A stretch of DNA of 25,362 nt from Chloroflexota bacterium (GTDB taxonomy: Bacteria > Chloroflexota > Dehalococcoidia > JACQGW01), in the NCBI GenBank assembly GCA_016199325.1, contig JACQGW010000124.1, positions 1 to 25,362 of the forward strand. The letters run 5' to 3'. Positions 17,064 through 23,773 of this stretch are shown here, piece by piece (within the stretch, counting starts at the first letter, position 1; the number at the start of each line of letters is the position of its first letter). A model generated the notes under the pieces. That model worked only from the letters and a program-made list of their open reading frames with translations. It had not been told where the DNA came from and did no database searches. The translations under genes and the position numbers were made by a program.

Positions 17064-18627
17064 CAGATGTCCCTACGAGATCGCGCCTGCCGACCAGGAC
17101 GCGGCCGTCTCCCAGATCGAGCACCACCCGGTACTCGGCGCGAATCCGCGGATCGTGATAGAGGCGATTGCCGATGTCGTACGACAGCTCCGACCAGGCC
17201 GGCAACTGGATGTAGGCGGGCCGGCGCGACAGCAGGTACTGGACGACGAAGTCGAGGTCGGCAATCTCCAGCCAGGCACCGTACGGGGTTCGCGGCGCAT
17301 GGGCGATGGTGGCGTCTGTCAATCCGTAGAGGTCGATCAGCGGGAGGCCGGAGAAGTAGCCGATGCCGCCGATATCGCGCGCCGCCACCGTCGCTCCGGC
17401 GGGCGCGTGCTCTCGCAGCCACTCGCCGGCCATACGCCAACTGGCCGACAGCGGGTAGTCGATCTTGTAGCTCGCGAAGAACTCGCCGAACTGCGGGTAC
17501 CTGCCGAAGGCGGTCTGCGGCAGCGCCTGGAGACAGATCAGCGCCAGTACACCGCCGGCCAGGGTCGGCGGGCTGAGCCAGCGCCGGGTCGCCAGCGGCT
17601 CGCGGACGAGACCGGCCAGATCCTCGACGCCGAACGCGAGGAGCGCCGCCAGCAACGGCCAGACGGGAACGAAGAAGCGGAACGGCGCCATCATGTCGGG
17701 GCCGACGGCCAGGATGGTCGCGACGCCGGCCAGCACGAACGCGGCCAGGTACGTCCAGTGCGGCGTCGGGCCACGCCGGAGCACGCTCAGGAGAGGGAGC
17801 GCGACCAGCAACGGACCGCCGGTGTGCCGGACGTACTCGTAGACGTACTTGGCAGCCGCCAGGTGGAGCCCGAGGCCGCGTCCGGTCTTGGCGAAGAAGG
17901 TGTTCGGGACCAGATACCCGTAGTAGCTCCAGCGCCAGACGAGATGGGGGACGACGAGCGCCCCGAAACAGGCGCACCAGGCGGCGAGCCAGGCCGGGCG
18001 CCATCGTCCGCGCCGCCACTGCGCGGCCGCCGCGTGGAGGAGCGCCACACCGAAGAAGAGGACCCCTTCGGGCCGGGTCAGCGCGGCGAGTCCGAAGACG
18101 ACGGCCGCCAGGCAGCCGGCGCGAGCGTCGTCCCGGTCGCCGGCCCGCAGGATGAGGATCGAGGCGCCGGTCAGGAGAAAGGTGAAGAGCGGCGTCTCCA
18201 GGCCGGAGACCGCCCAGATGTTGAACGGCGCCGCGGCGGCCAGGATCAGCGGGCCGGCCAGCACGGCAATACCGTTACGGCTGTAGGTCCTGCAGAGGGA
18301 CGCGGTCAGGGCGACGGTCGCGATGGCCAGGATCATCCCGGCGATCTTTGACCACGCCACCTCGTCGAGGCCGAGCCGGATGGCCGCCGTCCCGAAGAGC
18401 ACCCAGAGGTAGTTGGTATAGCCCTCGACCCGCTCCCCCGGATTGAAGACCAGGCCCAGGCCCCTGGCGAAGTTCTGGGAGTACCGGAAGGAGATGTATG
18501 CGTCGTCGGCCGTAAACCAGAAGAAGGCGAGCTGCTGCCACAGCGCCAGCGCGGCTCCACCGGCCAGGCCAGCGAGCCAGAGGGCATGGCGCTGAAGGAT
18601 GTCTCTGGAGATGATGTCATGCGTCAT
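17044..18627 (-). CDS. Polytopic membrane glycosyltransferase resembling arabinofuranosyltransferase AftB (GT-C)
   Basis: This 527-residue membrane protein has about nine or ten hydrophobic segments. After the first it reads TADDAYISFRYSQNFARG (D41-D42), then GLGLVFNPGERVEGYTNYLW. These two consecutive blocks recall mycobacterial AftB and its many bacterial relatives. VSGLETPLF and the C-terminal DIGGIGYFSG with IDLYGLTD are also typical of this group. AftB adds arabinofuranose from decaprenyl-phosphate arabinose; here the sugar is unknown. The start ATG 18627 lies in a heptamer tract (ATGACGC repeated) at the edge of the right inverted-repeat copy. Of three ATGs there, only the second is in frame. 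It is the first gene of the GT run, 93 bases after the PAP2 stop. Confidence 0.87.
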   Translation of the reverse strand: MTHDIISRDILQRHALWLAGLAGGAALALWQQLAFFWFTADDAYISFRYSQNFARGLGLVFNPGERVEGYTNYLWVLFGTAAIRLGLDEVAWSKIAGMILAIATVALTASLCRTYSRNGIAVLAGPLILAAAAPFNIWAVSGLETPLFTFLLTGASILILRAGDRDDARAGCLAAVVFGLAALTRPEGVLFFGVALLHAAAAQWRRGRWRPAWLAAWCACFGALVVPHLVWRWSYYGYLVPNTFFAKTGRGLGLHLAAAKYVYEYVRHTGGPLLVALPLLSVLRRGPTPHWTYLAAFVLAGVATILAVGPDMMAPFRFFVPVWPLLAALLAFGVEDLAGLVREPLATRRWLSPPTLAGGVLALICLQALPQTAFGRYPQFGEFFASYKIDYPLSASWRMAGEWLREHAPAGATVAARDIGGIGYFSGLPLIDLYGLTDATIAHAPRTPYGAWLEIADLDFVVQYLLSRRPAYIQLPAWSELSYDIGNRLYHDPRIRAEYRVVLDLGDGRVLVGRRDLVGTSDGPEQW

Positions 18628-18688
18628 GCGTCATTCCGTCAGCTTTCGACGGGTGCTACTCATCACTGTCACTGTGGTGTTCCACGAG
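18616..18688 (+). repeat. Right copy of an inverted repeat flanking the AftB-like gene
   Basis: This copy mirrors the one at 16918-17000. The 30-base core at 18623-18652 matches it at 28 positions, and an outer part near 18669-18688 shares TCACTGTGG and a CCA-containing end. It begins with two and a half 7-base units (GTCATGC type) that supply the start codon of the AftB-like gene. The heptamer-bearing ends of both copies face the gene. Confidence 0.8.
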
Positions 18689-18719
18689 ACCGACTTCGAT
18701 TCTGTCAAGCCAGTGGCCC

Positions 18720-18728
18720 ATTATAGCA
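18720..18728 (-). promoter_or_regulatory. Probable extended -10 promoter for the glycosyltransferase run
   Basis: On the minus strand TGCTATAAT is a perfect extended -10 element. It overlaps the last codon and stop of the PAP2 gene and lies about 93 bases before the first GT start. The -35 region is poor, as is common with extended -10 promoters. A TTGACA at 18708-18703 lies downstream of it and has no good -10 of its own. Confidence 0.55.
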
Positions 18729-19536
18729 AACGGAAGCGGCCTGTCTGAAGCTGCGTCGCGAGCAGCCAGAGGGGCACAGCCAGAAGGTAGCCGCCGACGA
18801 CGTCGCTCGGCCAGTGATACCCGTAGTACAGCGCGCTGTATCCGACGAGAGCGGCCAGTCCTGCCAGCCCGACCAGCGGCAGCCTGCGGCCGAGCCAGGC
18901 CCAGCCGAGGAGCGGCCGGCGAAGCGCGCTGCCTGCCAGCAGAACCAGAAAGAGGACGCGGGTGGCATGGCCGCTGGGGTAGCTGCCACGCTCGCGGCCG
19001 GGCTGGCCCGCGCTTGCCGAGGTGGTCGGCGCCGCGCCGGTTGTCGCCGGTGCGGTGGCCGGGACGACCAGGGCCGCGGCCGCGGCGGCGAACGTGTCGC
19101 GGGCGGCGGCGTCGGCCCGGTCCAGGGCATCGCCCACGGGTTGAGCCGCATAGCGGCGATGAAACGCATAGGCGCTGCCGGGCGCAGGCTGATCGACAGC
19201 CAGGCGCAGTCCTGCCTGGGCGCCGATGGCCACGAAGAGGATGAGCGGAGCGACTGCCAGGAGGAGCGAGCGGCGGCGGATGAGGACCAGCGCGGCCCAG
19301 ACGATCGCCATGACGGCGTTGACCTGGACGAAGCCCAGTCGGAAGATCCAGTTCATGCCCTCGGCGAGTGCCGCCGGTCGGCGGTCGGCGACGAGCCGGA
19401 GGCCTGCTTCGTCCAGCGGCGCGAGGAGCCTCGCCTGAACGAGGATCGTCAGCCCAAGAAACAGCGCGATCCAGAGCGCCGCCCGGCGAAGTGTGGAGCG
19501 TGGATCGGCGCGCCTGCCGTCGCGTATCCGCTCCAT
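18721..19536 (-). CDS. PAP2-family membrane phosphatase
   Basis: This 271-residue membrane protein of the PAP2 superfamily has about six hydrophobic segments. Motif 2 is SYPSGHATR (PSGH at 187-190) and motif 3 is ALYYGYHWPSDVVGG (H241, D245), so both catalytic histidines are present. Two usual arginines are not: motif 1 reads RLAVDQPAPG instead of K-x6-RP, and the position before motif 3 is Ala. An Ala/Thr-rich linker of about 40 residues (145-180) lies between motifs 1 and 2. Such enzymes can dephosphorylate polyprenyl pyrophosphate or phosphatidate; with glycosyltransferases downstream, lipid-carrier recycling is a reasonable inference. ATG 19536 follows AAGGAG with an 8-base spacer. Confidence 0.9.
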   Translation of the reverse strand: MERIRDGRRADPRSTLRRAALWIALFLGLTILVQARLLAPLDEAGLRLVADRRPAALAEGMNWIFRLGFVQVNAVMAIVWAALVLIRRRSLLLAVAPLILFVAIGAQAGLRLAVDQPAPGSAYAFHRRYAAQPVGDALDRADAAARDTFAAAAAALVVPATAPATTGAAPTTSASAGQPGRERGSYPSGHATRVLFLVLLAGSALRRPLLGWAWLGRRLPLVGLAGLAALVGYSALYYGYHWPSDVVGGYLLAVPLWLLATQLQTGRFRLL

Positions 19537-19578
19537 GTCCCCTGCTCCTTGTTCCGAGCTGCCTCGGCCACCCCGCAG

Positions 19579-19587
19579 ATTCTACCA
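19579..19587 (-). promoter_or_regulatory. Possible extended -10 promoter for the PAP2 gene
   Basis: On the minus strand TGGTAGAAT fits the extended -10 pattern TGnTAnAAT. It lies about 43 bases before the PAP2 start, which itself has a strong AAGGAG ribosome-binding site. No clear -35 is visible. Confidence 0.4.
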
Positions 19588-19590
19588 CGG

Positions 19591-20107
19591 AACTCGTAGG
19601 AGCTCGTGGGAACTCGTGGAGACCGACAACGGGCCCAACCATGCGAGCCGCGACCGCGAGGAAGCGGTCCCTGGTGCTCACCAGGACGACGGCCGACGAA
19701 CGCCCCGACCTTCCGAGCAGCGACCGTCAGCGAGCGGTCCCCGGCGCTCACCAGGGCGACAACCGACGGAGACCCTAACCTTCCGAGCCGCGACCGTGAG
19801 GGAGCGGTCCCCGGCGCTCAGCCGCCGGACTGCGCCGGAACCGGTCCAGCGCCCGGGGGACGGCGAGCCCCGGCATGCATGGTCCACCGCGAACAAGCGG
19901 GCCGCCGTCCTCCCTGGTTCGTCCACCCCGCTCGCACCGACCTCCGACCCGCCCGCGTCGGGGACCGCTCCCTTACGGTCGCGGCTCGGAGACAACGGGG
20001 CCGCCATCGGTCTCCACGGTTCCTACGAGTCCCCACGTTTCCGGTCGCAGCTCGGATGGCCGGAGCTGCGCCGACATCGGTCCCCACGAGTTCCTACGAG
20101 TTCCTAG
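19591..20107. repeat. Gene-free repeat island: 70-bp tandem repeat with inverted copy, bounded by inverted ACTCGTAGGA-type repeats
   Basis: This is the longest stretch without a gene. A tandem repeat of 70-bp period begins CGAGCCGCGACCG at 19644, 19714 and 19784 (the third unit is partial, to about 19820). Each unit contains GAGCGGTCC or a variant, then CGCTCACCAGG. An inverted copy of the core lies at 19961-19988. The outer ends carry inverted copies of a second repeat: GAACTCGTAGGAGCTCGTGG from 19590 and the reverse complement at 20079-20107, which reads GGAACTCGTAGGAACTCGTG, with another relative at 20008-20040. Open frames here (such as RDREGAVP) are repeat translations, not genes. Confidence 0.85.
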
Positions 20108-20418
20108 CTGTCCCTCCCCTGCGTCTGCTCCTGGTAGCGCCGGTAGAGCGCCTGCCTTGTCCGCTCGGCCTCCGCCTTGCCTTCTTCGATGGCCTCGCGC
20201 ACCGTCGCCCGAGCCTCCTCGGCGGCAGCGCGGCCACGGCCGATGGCATCCTGCACAGCCTCCCGAGCTCGGACAGGCAGGACGCTGGGCTCGCTCAGGA
20301 GCTGCCGGCGCGTCCGCTCACCCGGCTGGGGAGCCAGCAACAGCGCCAGCGCCGCGCCGGCAAGGCCCCCGACGATCACCCCGGCGAGAAACCCGCCGCC
20401 TCGATTCCGTTTCGCCAC
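20104..20418 (-). CDS. YtxH-like small membrane-associated protein
   Basis: This protein of about 104 residues has one glycine/alanine-rich transmembrane segment (GGFLAGVIVGGLAGAALALL), followed at once by the YtxH-type motif APQPGERTRRQL and a charged Ala/Glu/Arg helix (EAVQDAIGRGRAAAEEARAT and on) likely to form a coiled coil. YtxH proteins are small stress-associated envelope proteins of unknown mechanism. GTG 20418 is favoured because GGAGG lies 7 bases before it; ATG 20424 lies almost against the same GGAGG and would add two residues. The open frame extends far upstream only as noise. It follows the DUF948-like gene after about 26 bases, forming a typical pair. Confidence 0.8.
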   Translation of the reverse strand: MAKRNRGGGFLAGVIVGGLAGAALALLLAPQPGERTRRQLLSEPSVLPVRAREAVQDAIGRGRAAAEEARATVREAIEEGKAEAERTRQALYRRYQEQTQGRDS

Positions 20419-20444
20419 GGTCATTCCTCCCCAGGCGAGCTGCC

Positions 20445-20789
20445 CTAACTGTGCCGAGGCCGCCGTCGCCTCAAGCGGATCAGCAGCGCGCGAACGGTGT
20501 GGCCGATGGCCGCCAGCGTGCCGGCCGTCAGGATAACCGGCCGAACGGCCTGGTCGGTCAGGAACCCGGCCGTGCCCTGCACCCTGACAGTCGTCTCTTT
20601 CACGTTGCCGGCTGCGTCGCGCACCGTCGCCAGCGTTCCCTCGATAGTGTTGATGATCAGCGGCGCGTGGTGTCGTACGTAGAAGAACGCTCGGAGCAGG
20701 AGCAAGAGGAGGGCGAGTGTGACCAGGAACGTCAGGCACTGGACGGCCGCCACGATCACAATCGCCCATTCGACCAGGTTACTGGGCAT
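20445..20789 (-). CDS. Small membrane protein, DUF948-like
   Basis: This 114-residue protein starts at ATG 20789, with GGAGG 6 bases upstream. It has one N-terminal transmembrane segment ([20 protein letters not shown] and further leucines, residues 8-35). A helical region follows ([20 protein letters not shown] and on), and the end is very basic ([10 protein letters not shown]). DUF948 proteins share this layout and often sit beside YtxH proteins, as here. No catalytic motif is visible. The pair is transcribed away from ruvB. The assignment rests on layout and neighbour, so it is moderate. Confidence 0.7.
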   Translation of the reverse strand: MPSNLVEWAIVIVAAVQCLTFLVTLALLLLLLRAFFYVRHHAPLIINTIEGTLATVRDAAGNVKETTVRVQGTAGFLTDQAVRPVILTAGTLAAIGHTVRALLIRLRRRRPRHS

Positions 20790-20807
20790 CCACCACCTCC
20801 GCCGTCC

Positions 20808-20816
20808 ATTGTAGCA
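20808..20816 (-). promoter_or_regulatory. Extended -10 promoter for the DUF948/YtxH pair
   Basis: On the minus strand TGCTACAAT fits the extended -10 pattern and lies about 19 bases before the start codon, so the leader would be very short. It faces away from the ruvB promoter; the two -10 boxes are about 47 bases apart. Confidence 0.5.
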
Positions 20817-20857
20817 CGGTGCGACCGCTTGCTTCCAACAGCCGCCGCGGCCGGTTG

Positions 20858-20866
20858 TGCTATAAT
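20858..20866 (+). promoter_or_regulatory. Extended -10 promoter for ruvB
   Basis: TGCTATAAT on the plus strand is a perfect extended -10 element, 63 bases before the ruvB start. No good -35 lies at 17 bases. The same nonamer occurs at 18728-18720 on the minus strand. Confidence 0.6.
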
Positions 20867-20929
20867 GCTGCTGCCGTCGGGCCGGTCGCCCCACGGGGTC
20901 CAGGAGCCAGGAGACAGGCTTTCTCTTCC

Positions 20930-21958
20930 ATGAAAGAACGCGTCGTCGGACCACATGGCGAACCTGAAGACGCCGCGATAGAGACGAGTCTGCGGCCGCG
21001 GCGGCTGGCCGAGTACATCGGCCAGGAACGGGTCAAGGAAAACCTCCGCATCTTCATCGCCGCCGCGCAGGCCAGGCGGGAACCGCTCGATCACGTGCTG
21101 CTGTATGGCCCGCCGGGCCTGGGCAAGACGAGCCTGGCCGTCATTCTGGCCGCCGAGATGGGCGTCAGCATTCGGACAACCTCCGGCCCGGCCATCGAGC
21201 GCGCCGGCGACCTGGCCGCTATCCTCACGAACCTCGAGAAGAGCGATCTGCTCTTCATCGACGAGATCCACCGCCTGCCGCGCGTCGTCGAGGAGGTGCT
21301 CTATCCGGCGATGGAGGACTTCGCCATCGACATCGTCGTCGGCAAGGGGCCGGGTGCCCGAAGCATTCGCCTGACGCTGCCGCGCTTCACGATCGTCGGC
21401 GCGACGACGCGCTACGCCATGCTCTCGGCGCCTTTGCGTGATCGCTTCGGCACGGTCTACCGGCTCGACTACTACGATCTCGCGGCGATGGAGCAGATCG
21501 TTCGCCGGTCGGCCGGCATACTCAGAGTCGCCACCGACGAGGAGGGCGCGCGGGAGATCGCCCGCCGCGCGCGGGGAACGCCGCGCGTGGCGAACCGGCT
21601 GCTCAAGCGCGTGCGAGACTACGCTCAAGTGAAGGGGAACGGCGCGATTGACGTGGCGCTCGCCCGGGCGGCCCTTAGCCAACTCGAGGTCGACGAGCTG
21701 GGGCTCGACGACATCGACCGGAAGGTCCTGCGCACGATCATCGAGAAGTTCGACGGCGGTCCGGTTGGGTTGGAGACCATCGCCGCGGCCGTCAGCGAAG
21801 AGGCCGATACCATCATGGACGTGTATGAGCCGTACCTGCTCCAGTTGGGCTTTCTTGATCGGACGCCGCGGGGCCGGGTGGCCACGCGGCCGGCCTACGG
21901 GCATCTGGGGCTGCCGCCGCCGGACCGGCACACGACGCTCCAGCCGACGCTGTTCTGA
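20930..21958 (+). CDS. ruvB: Holliday junction branch migration ATPase RuvB
   Basis: This 342-residue AAA+ motor drives branch migration of Holliday junctions with RuvA; RuvC then cuts them. The N-terminal large domain has [20 protein letters not shown], the Walker [12 protein letters not shown], the Walker [11 protein letters not shown], sensor 1 in [12 protein letters not shown], and the arginine-finger region [30 protein letters not shown] is the conserved sensor 2 region. The C-terminal winged helix has the typical [19 protein letters not shown] and [20 protein letters not shown] 20930 gives the family's usual length; the open frame extends 37 codons upstream, but those are before the family's normal start and overlap the promoter. 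ruvA and ruvC are not adjacent here. Confidence 0.98.
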   Translation: MKERVVGPHGEPEDAAIETSLRPRRLAEYIGQERVKENLRIFIAAAQARREPLDHVLLYGPPGLGKTSLAVILAAEMGVSIRTTSGPAIERAGDLAAILTNLEKSDLLFIDEIHRLPRVVEEVLYPAMEDFAIDIVVGKGPGARSIRLTLPRFTIVGATTRYAMLSAPLRDRFGTVYRLDYYDLAAMEQIVRRSAGILRVATDEEGAREIARRARGTPRVANRLLKRVRDYAQVKGNGAIDVALARAALSQLEVDELGLDDIDRKVLRTIIEKFDGGPVGLETIAAAVSEEADTIMDVYEPYLLQLGFLDRTPRGRVATRPAYGHLGLPPPDRHTTLQPTLF

Positions 21959-21981
21959 TTGTGTTCCCTGTCACAGCGTCC

Positions 21982-22009
21982 TTGTATTTTTCGTCACAGA
22001 CTGTATAAT
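21982..22009 (+). promoter_or_regulatory. Promoter of the cytochrome bc operon
   Basis: TTGTAT (21982-21987) and TATAAT (22004-22009) are spaced by 16 bases. The predicted leader is about 130 bases to the first start codon. GTCACAG occurs at 21970-21976 and again at 21993-21999, on either side of the -35 box, 23 bases apart (about two helical turns); it might bind a regulator. Nothing else is recognisable in the 185-base gap, which shows no known riboswitch. Confidence 0.55.
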
Positions 22010-22143
22010 ACACCCTGCCTTGACGCTGAAGCGGACTCAGCCGTCGCTCGGGTGCAGATCCCTCCGCGGCGTGCCGCAGGCGGTCAACGGTGTGGCCCAA
22101 CGAAAACATGCCTGGCGGCCACGATTCAAGGAGGCAAGCCGGA

Positions 22144-22881
22144 GTGATCAGCAACCTCGTCGAAAGCGAATGGCAGCGGGTGGTCAACTCTCCGATCTGG
22201 AAGTCGATCTTCCGGACGACCTATCCCGACTCACCCCAACAGCGGGCGCTCATCGTCTTCACCAATGTCTTTCTCCATCTGCACCCGGTTCGGGTCAGCC
22301 GGCGGGGCATTCGGGTAACCTACACGTTCTGCCTCGGCGGGCTGTCGTTCTTCCTCTTCCTGGTCCTGACGCTCACCGGTGTGCTCCTGATGTTCTACTA
22401 CGTTCCCTCGGTCGAGCGAGCCTACACAGACATGAAGGACCTGGCCAGCTCGGTCGCTTTCGGCATGCTGCTTCGGAACATGCACCGCTGGGGCGCCCAC
22501 GGCATGGTCATCACCGTCTTCCTGCACATGATCCGGGTCTTCTACACCGGCGCCTACAAGGCGCCACGGGAGTTCAACTGGGTCGTCGGCGTCGTTCTGC
22601 TGATCCTGACGCTGCTGCTGAGCTTTACCGGCTACCTGCTCCCCTGGGACCAGCTCGCCCTCTGGGCGATCACGGTCGGCACGAACATGGTCGGGGCCGA
22701 GATCGTCTCGGGTCAGGAGATGCGGTTCCTGTTGCTGGGTGGCTTCGAGGTCGGCCAGAACTCGTTGCTCCGCTTCTACGTGCTCCACGTCATCGGACTG
22801 CCGCTCATTCTGGCGGTCTTCCTGTCGGTTCACTTCTGGCGCATTCGCAAGGATGGCGGGATCTCCGGTCCGCCGCTCTAA
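22144..22881 (+). CDS. Cytochrome b6-type subunit of a quinol:cytochrome c reductase
   Basis: This 245-residue four-helix cytochrome b holds the two b haems of the quinol-oxidising complex in the cytoplasmic membrane. Haem ligands are H114 and H128 ([10 protein letters not shown] and FLHMIRVFY) and H215 and H230 (FYVLHVIGL and [10 protein letters not shown]). The 15-residue spacing of the second pair is characteristic of b6 rather than mitochondrial cytochrome b. C63 in TFCLGG aligns with the cysteine that binds the extra haem c in b6f complexes. [13 protein letters not shown] and the end [10 protein letters not shown] also match b6. I chose GTG 22144 because AAGGAGG lies 9 bases upstream; an in-frame ATG at 22108 has no such site. 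It is the first gene of a four-gene operon. Confidence 0.95.
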   Translation: MISNLVESEWQRVVNSPIWKSIFRTTYPDSPQQRALIVFTNVFLHLHPVRVSRRGIRVTYTFCLGGLSFFLFLVLTLTGVLLMFYYVPSVERAYTDMKDLASSVAFGMLLRNMHRWGAHGMVITVFLHMIRVFYTGAYKAPREFNWVVGVVLLILTLLLSFTGYLLPWDQLALWAITVGTNMVGAEIVSGQEMRFLLLGGFEVGQNSLLRFYVLHVIGLPLILAVFLSVHFWRIRKDGGISGPPL

Positions 22882-22891
22882 TACGGACGGA

Positions 22892-22934
22892 GTTTCTGGT
22901 TTCTGGTAGGACGGCGTAACCAGAAATCAGAAAC
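22892..22934. repeat. Stem-loop between the cytochrome b and subunit IV genes
   Basis: Arms GTTTCTGGTTTCTGGT (22892-22907) and ACCAGAAATCAGAAAC (22919-22934) pair at 15 of 16 positions around an 11-base loop. CAGAAACC continues after the right arm. It is not followed by a T-run. It could protect or attenuate the operon transcript, or be a dispersed repeat. Confidence 0.7.
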
Positions 22935-22958
22935 CAGAAACCCCACAACGAGGAGTCA

Positions 22959-23762
22959 ATGATGCAAGAGCGTCGCGTGGCCCCGGCCAATGTGCAGATA
23001 CGCGCCGAGCGGGCGCGAGCGCATCGCCTACTGGCACTGGTCAAGGGTGAGACGGCGCCCAAGGTTCAGAAGGCGCCGGAGGACTCGGTGCTGACGTGGC
23101 CGTATTTCCTGATGCTCGAGTTCCTCTGCGCGGCGGTGTTCACCATCGGTTTGCTCCTGCTGTCGTTCCTGGTGAACGCCCCACTTGGGCCGCGGGCGGA
23201 CGTGAACTTTACCCCGAACCCATCCAAAGCGCCCTGGTACTTCCTGAATCTCCAGGAGATGCTGCTCCACATGCACCCGGCGCTGGCCGGCGTCTATGTG
23301 CCGGGCGGGCTACTGCTGGCGCTGATGGCCCTGCCGTACCTCGATCGCAGCCAGGAAGGGCTAGGGGTCTGGTTTGGCACGGTGAAATCCAAGGCGATCG
23401 CGCTCATCTCGGCCATCTACGCCGTTGGCTTGAACGCCGCCATGATCGTCTTCGACGAGTACATCGGCGTGAAGCGGATCTTCCGGCCTCTGCTCGAGCC
23501 GCTCCTGCCCCTGACCGGTCCGGCCATCATCGACCGGGTCATGGACGTCGTCATCCCGATGGGGCTGCTGTTCGGGCTGAGCGGCCTGCTGCTCTGGTTT
23601 GTCAAGTGGCGGTACAGGGCGTCGAGCCGGGAGCTGGCGGTCGCCTTCTTCAGCGGCTTCATTGCGACGTATGTCATCCTCACGATCATCGGGACGGCGT
23701 TCCGTGGGACGGGCATGCATCTGTTCTGGCCCTGGGAGCTGCCGCCGACGGTAGAGTTCTAA
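22959..23762 (+). CDS. Subunit IV-like cytochrome b C-terminal subunit
   Basis: This 267-residue protein corresponds to the C-terminal part of cytochrome b (PetD-like). It starts with a cytoplasmic tail of about 45 residues, then the first helix (YFLMLEFLCAAVFTIGLLLL). The quinol-site loop reads NPSKAPWYFLNLQEMLL: the usual PEWY is APWY (residues 91-94), so the glutamate is replaced. Three or four further helices follow (GVYVPGGLLLALMALPYL, AIALISAIYAVGLNAAMIV, VVIPMGLLFGLSGLLLWF, AFFSGFIATYVILTIIG), and the protein ends with FRGTGMHLFWPWELPP. It is longer than plant subunit IV (about 160). AGGAG lies before two adjacent ATGs (22959, 22962); the second has the better spacing. Confidence 0.93.
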   Translation: MMQERRVAPANVQIRAERARAHRLLALVKGETAPKVQKAPEDSVLTWPYFLMLEFLCAAVFTIGLLLLSFLVNAPLGPRADVNFTPNPSKAPWYFLNLQEMLLHMHPALAGVYVPGGLLLALMALPYLDRSQEGLGVWFGTVKSKAIALISAIYAVGLNAAMIVFDEYIGVKRIFRPLLEPLLPLTGPAIIDRVMDVVIPMGLLFGLSGLLLWFVKWRYRASSRELAVAFFSGFIATYVILTIIGTAFRGTGMHLFWPWELPPTVEF

Positions 23763-23773
23763 GGAGGTCCTCG

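Noticed and set aside
19606..20448. Plus-strand open frame of 280 codons across the repeat island
   Set aside because: Its first half is translated 70-bp repeat (RDREGAVP-type) and its second half is antisense to the YtxH-like gene.
22010..22143. Leader of the bc operon as a riboswitch or T-box
   Set aside because: Only a short GCGGC/GCCGC stem is visible; no conserved riboswitch core or T-box sequence is recognisable.
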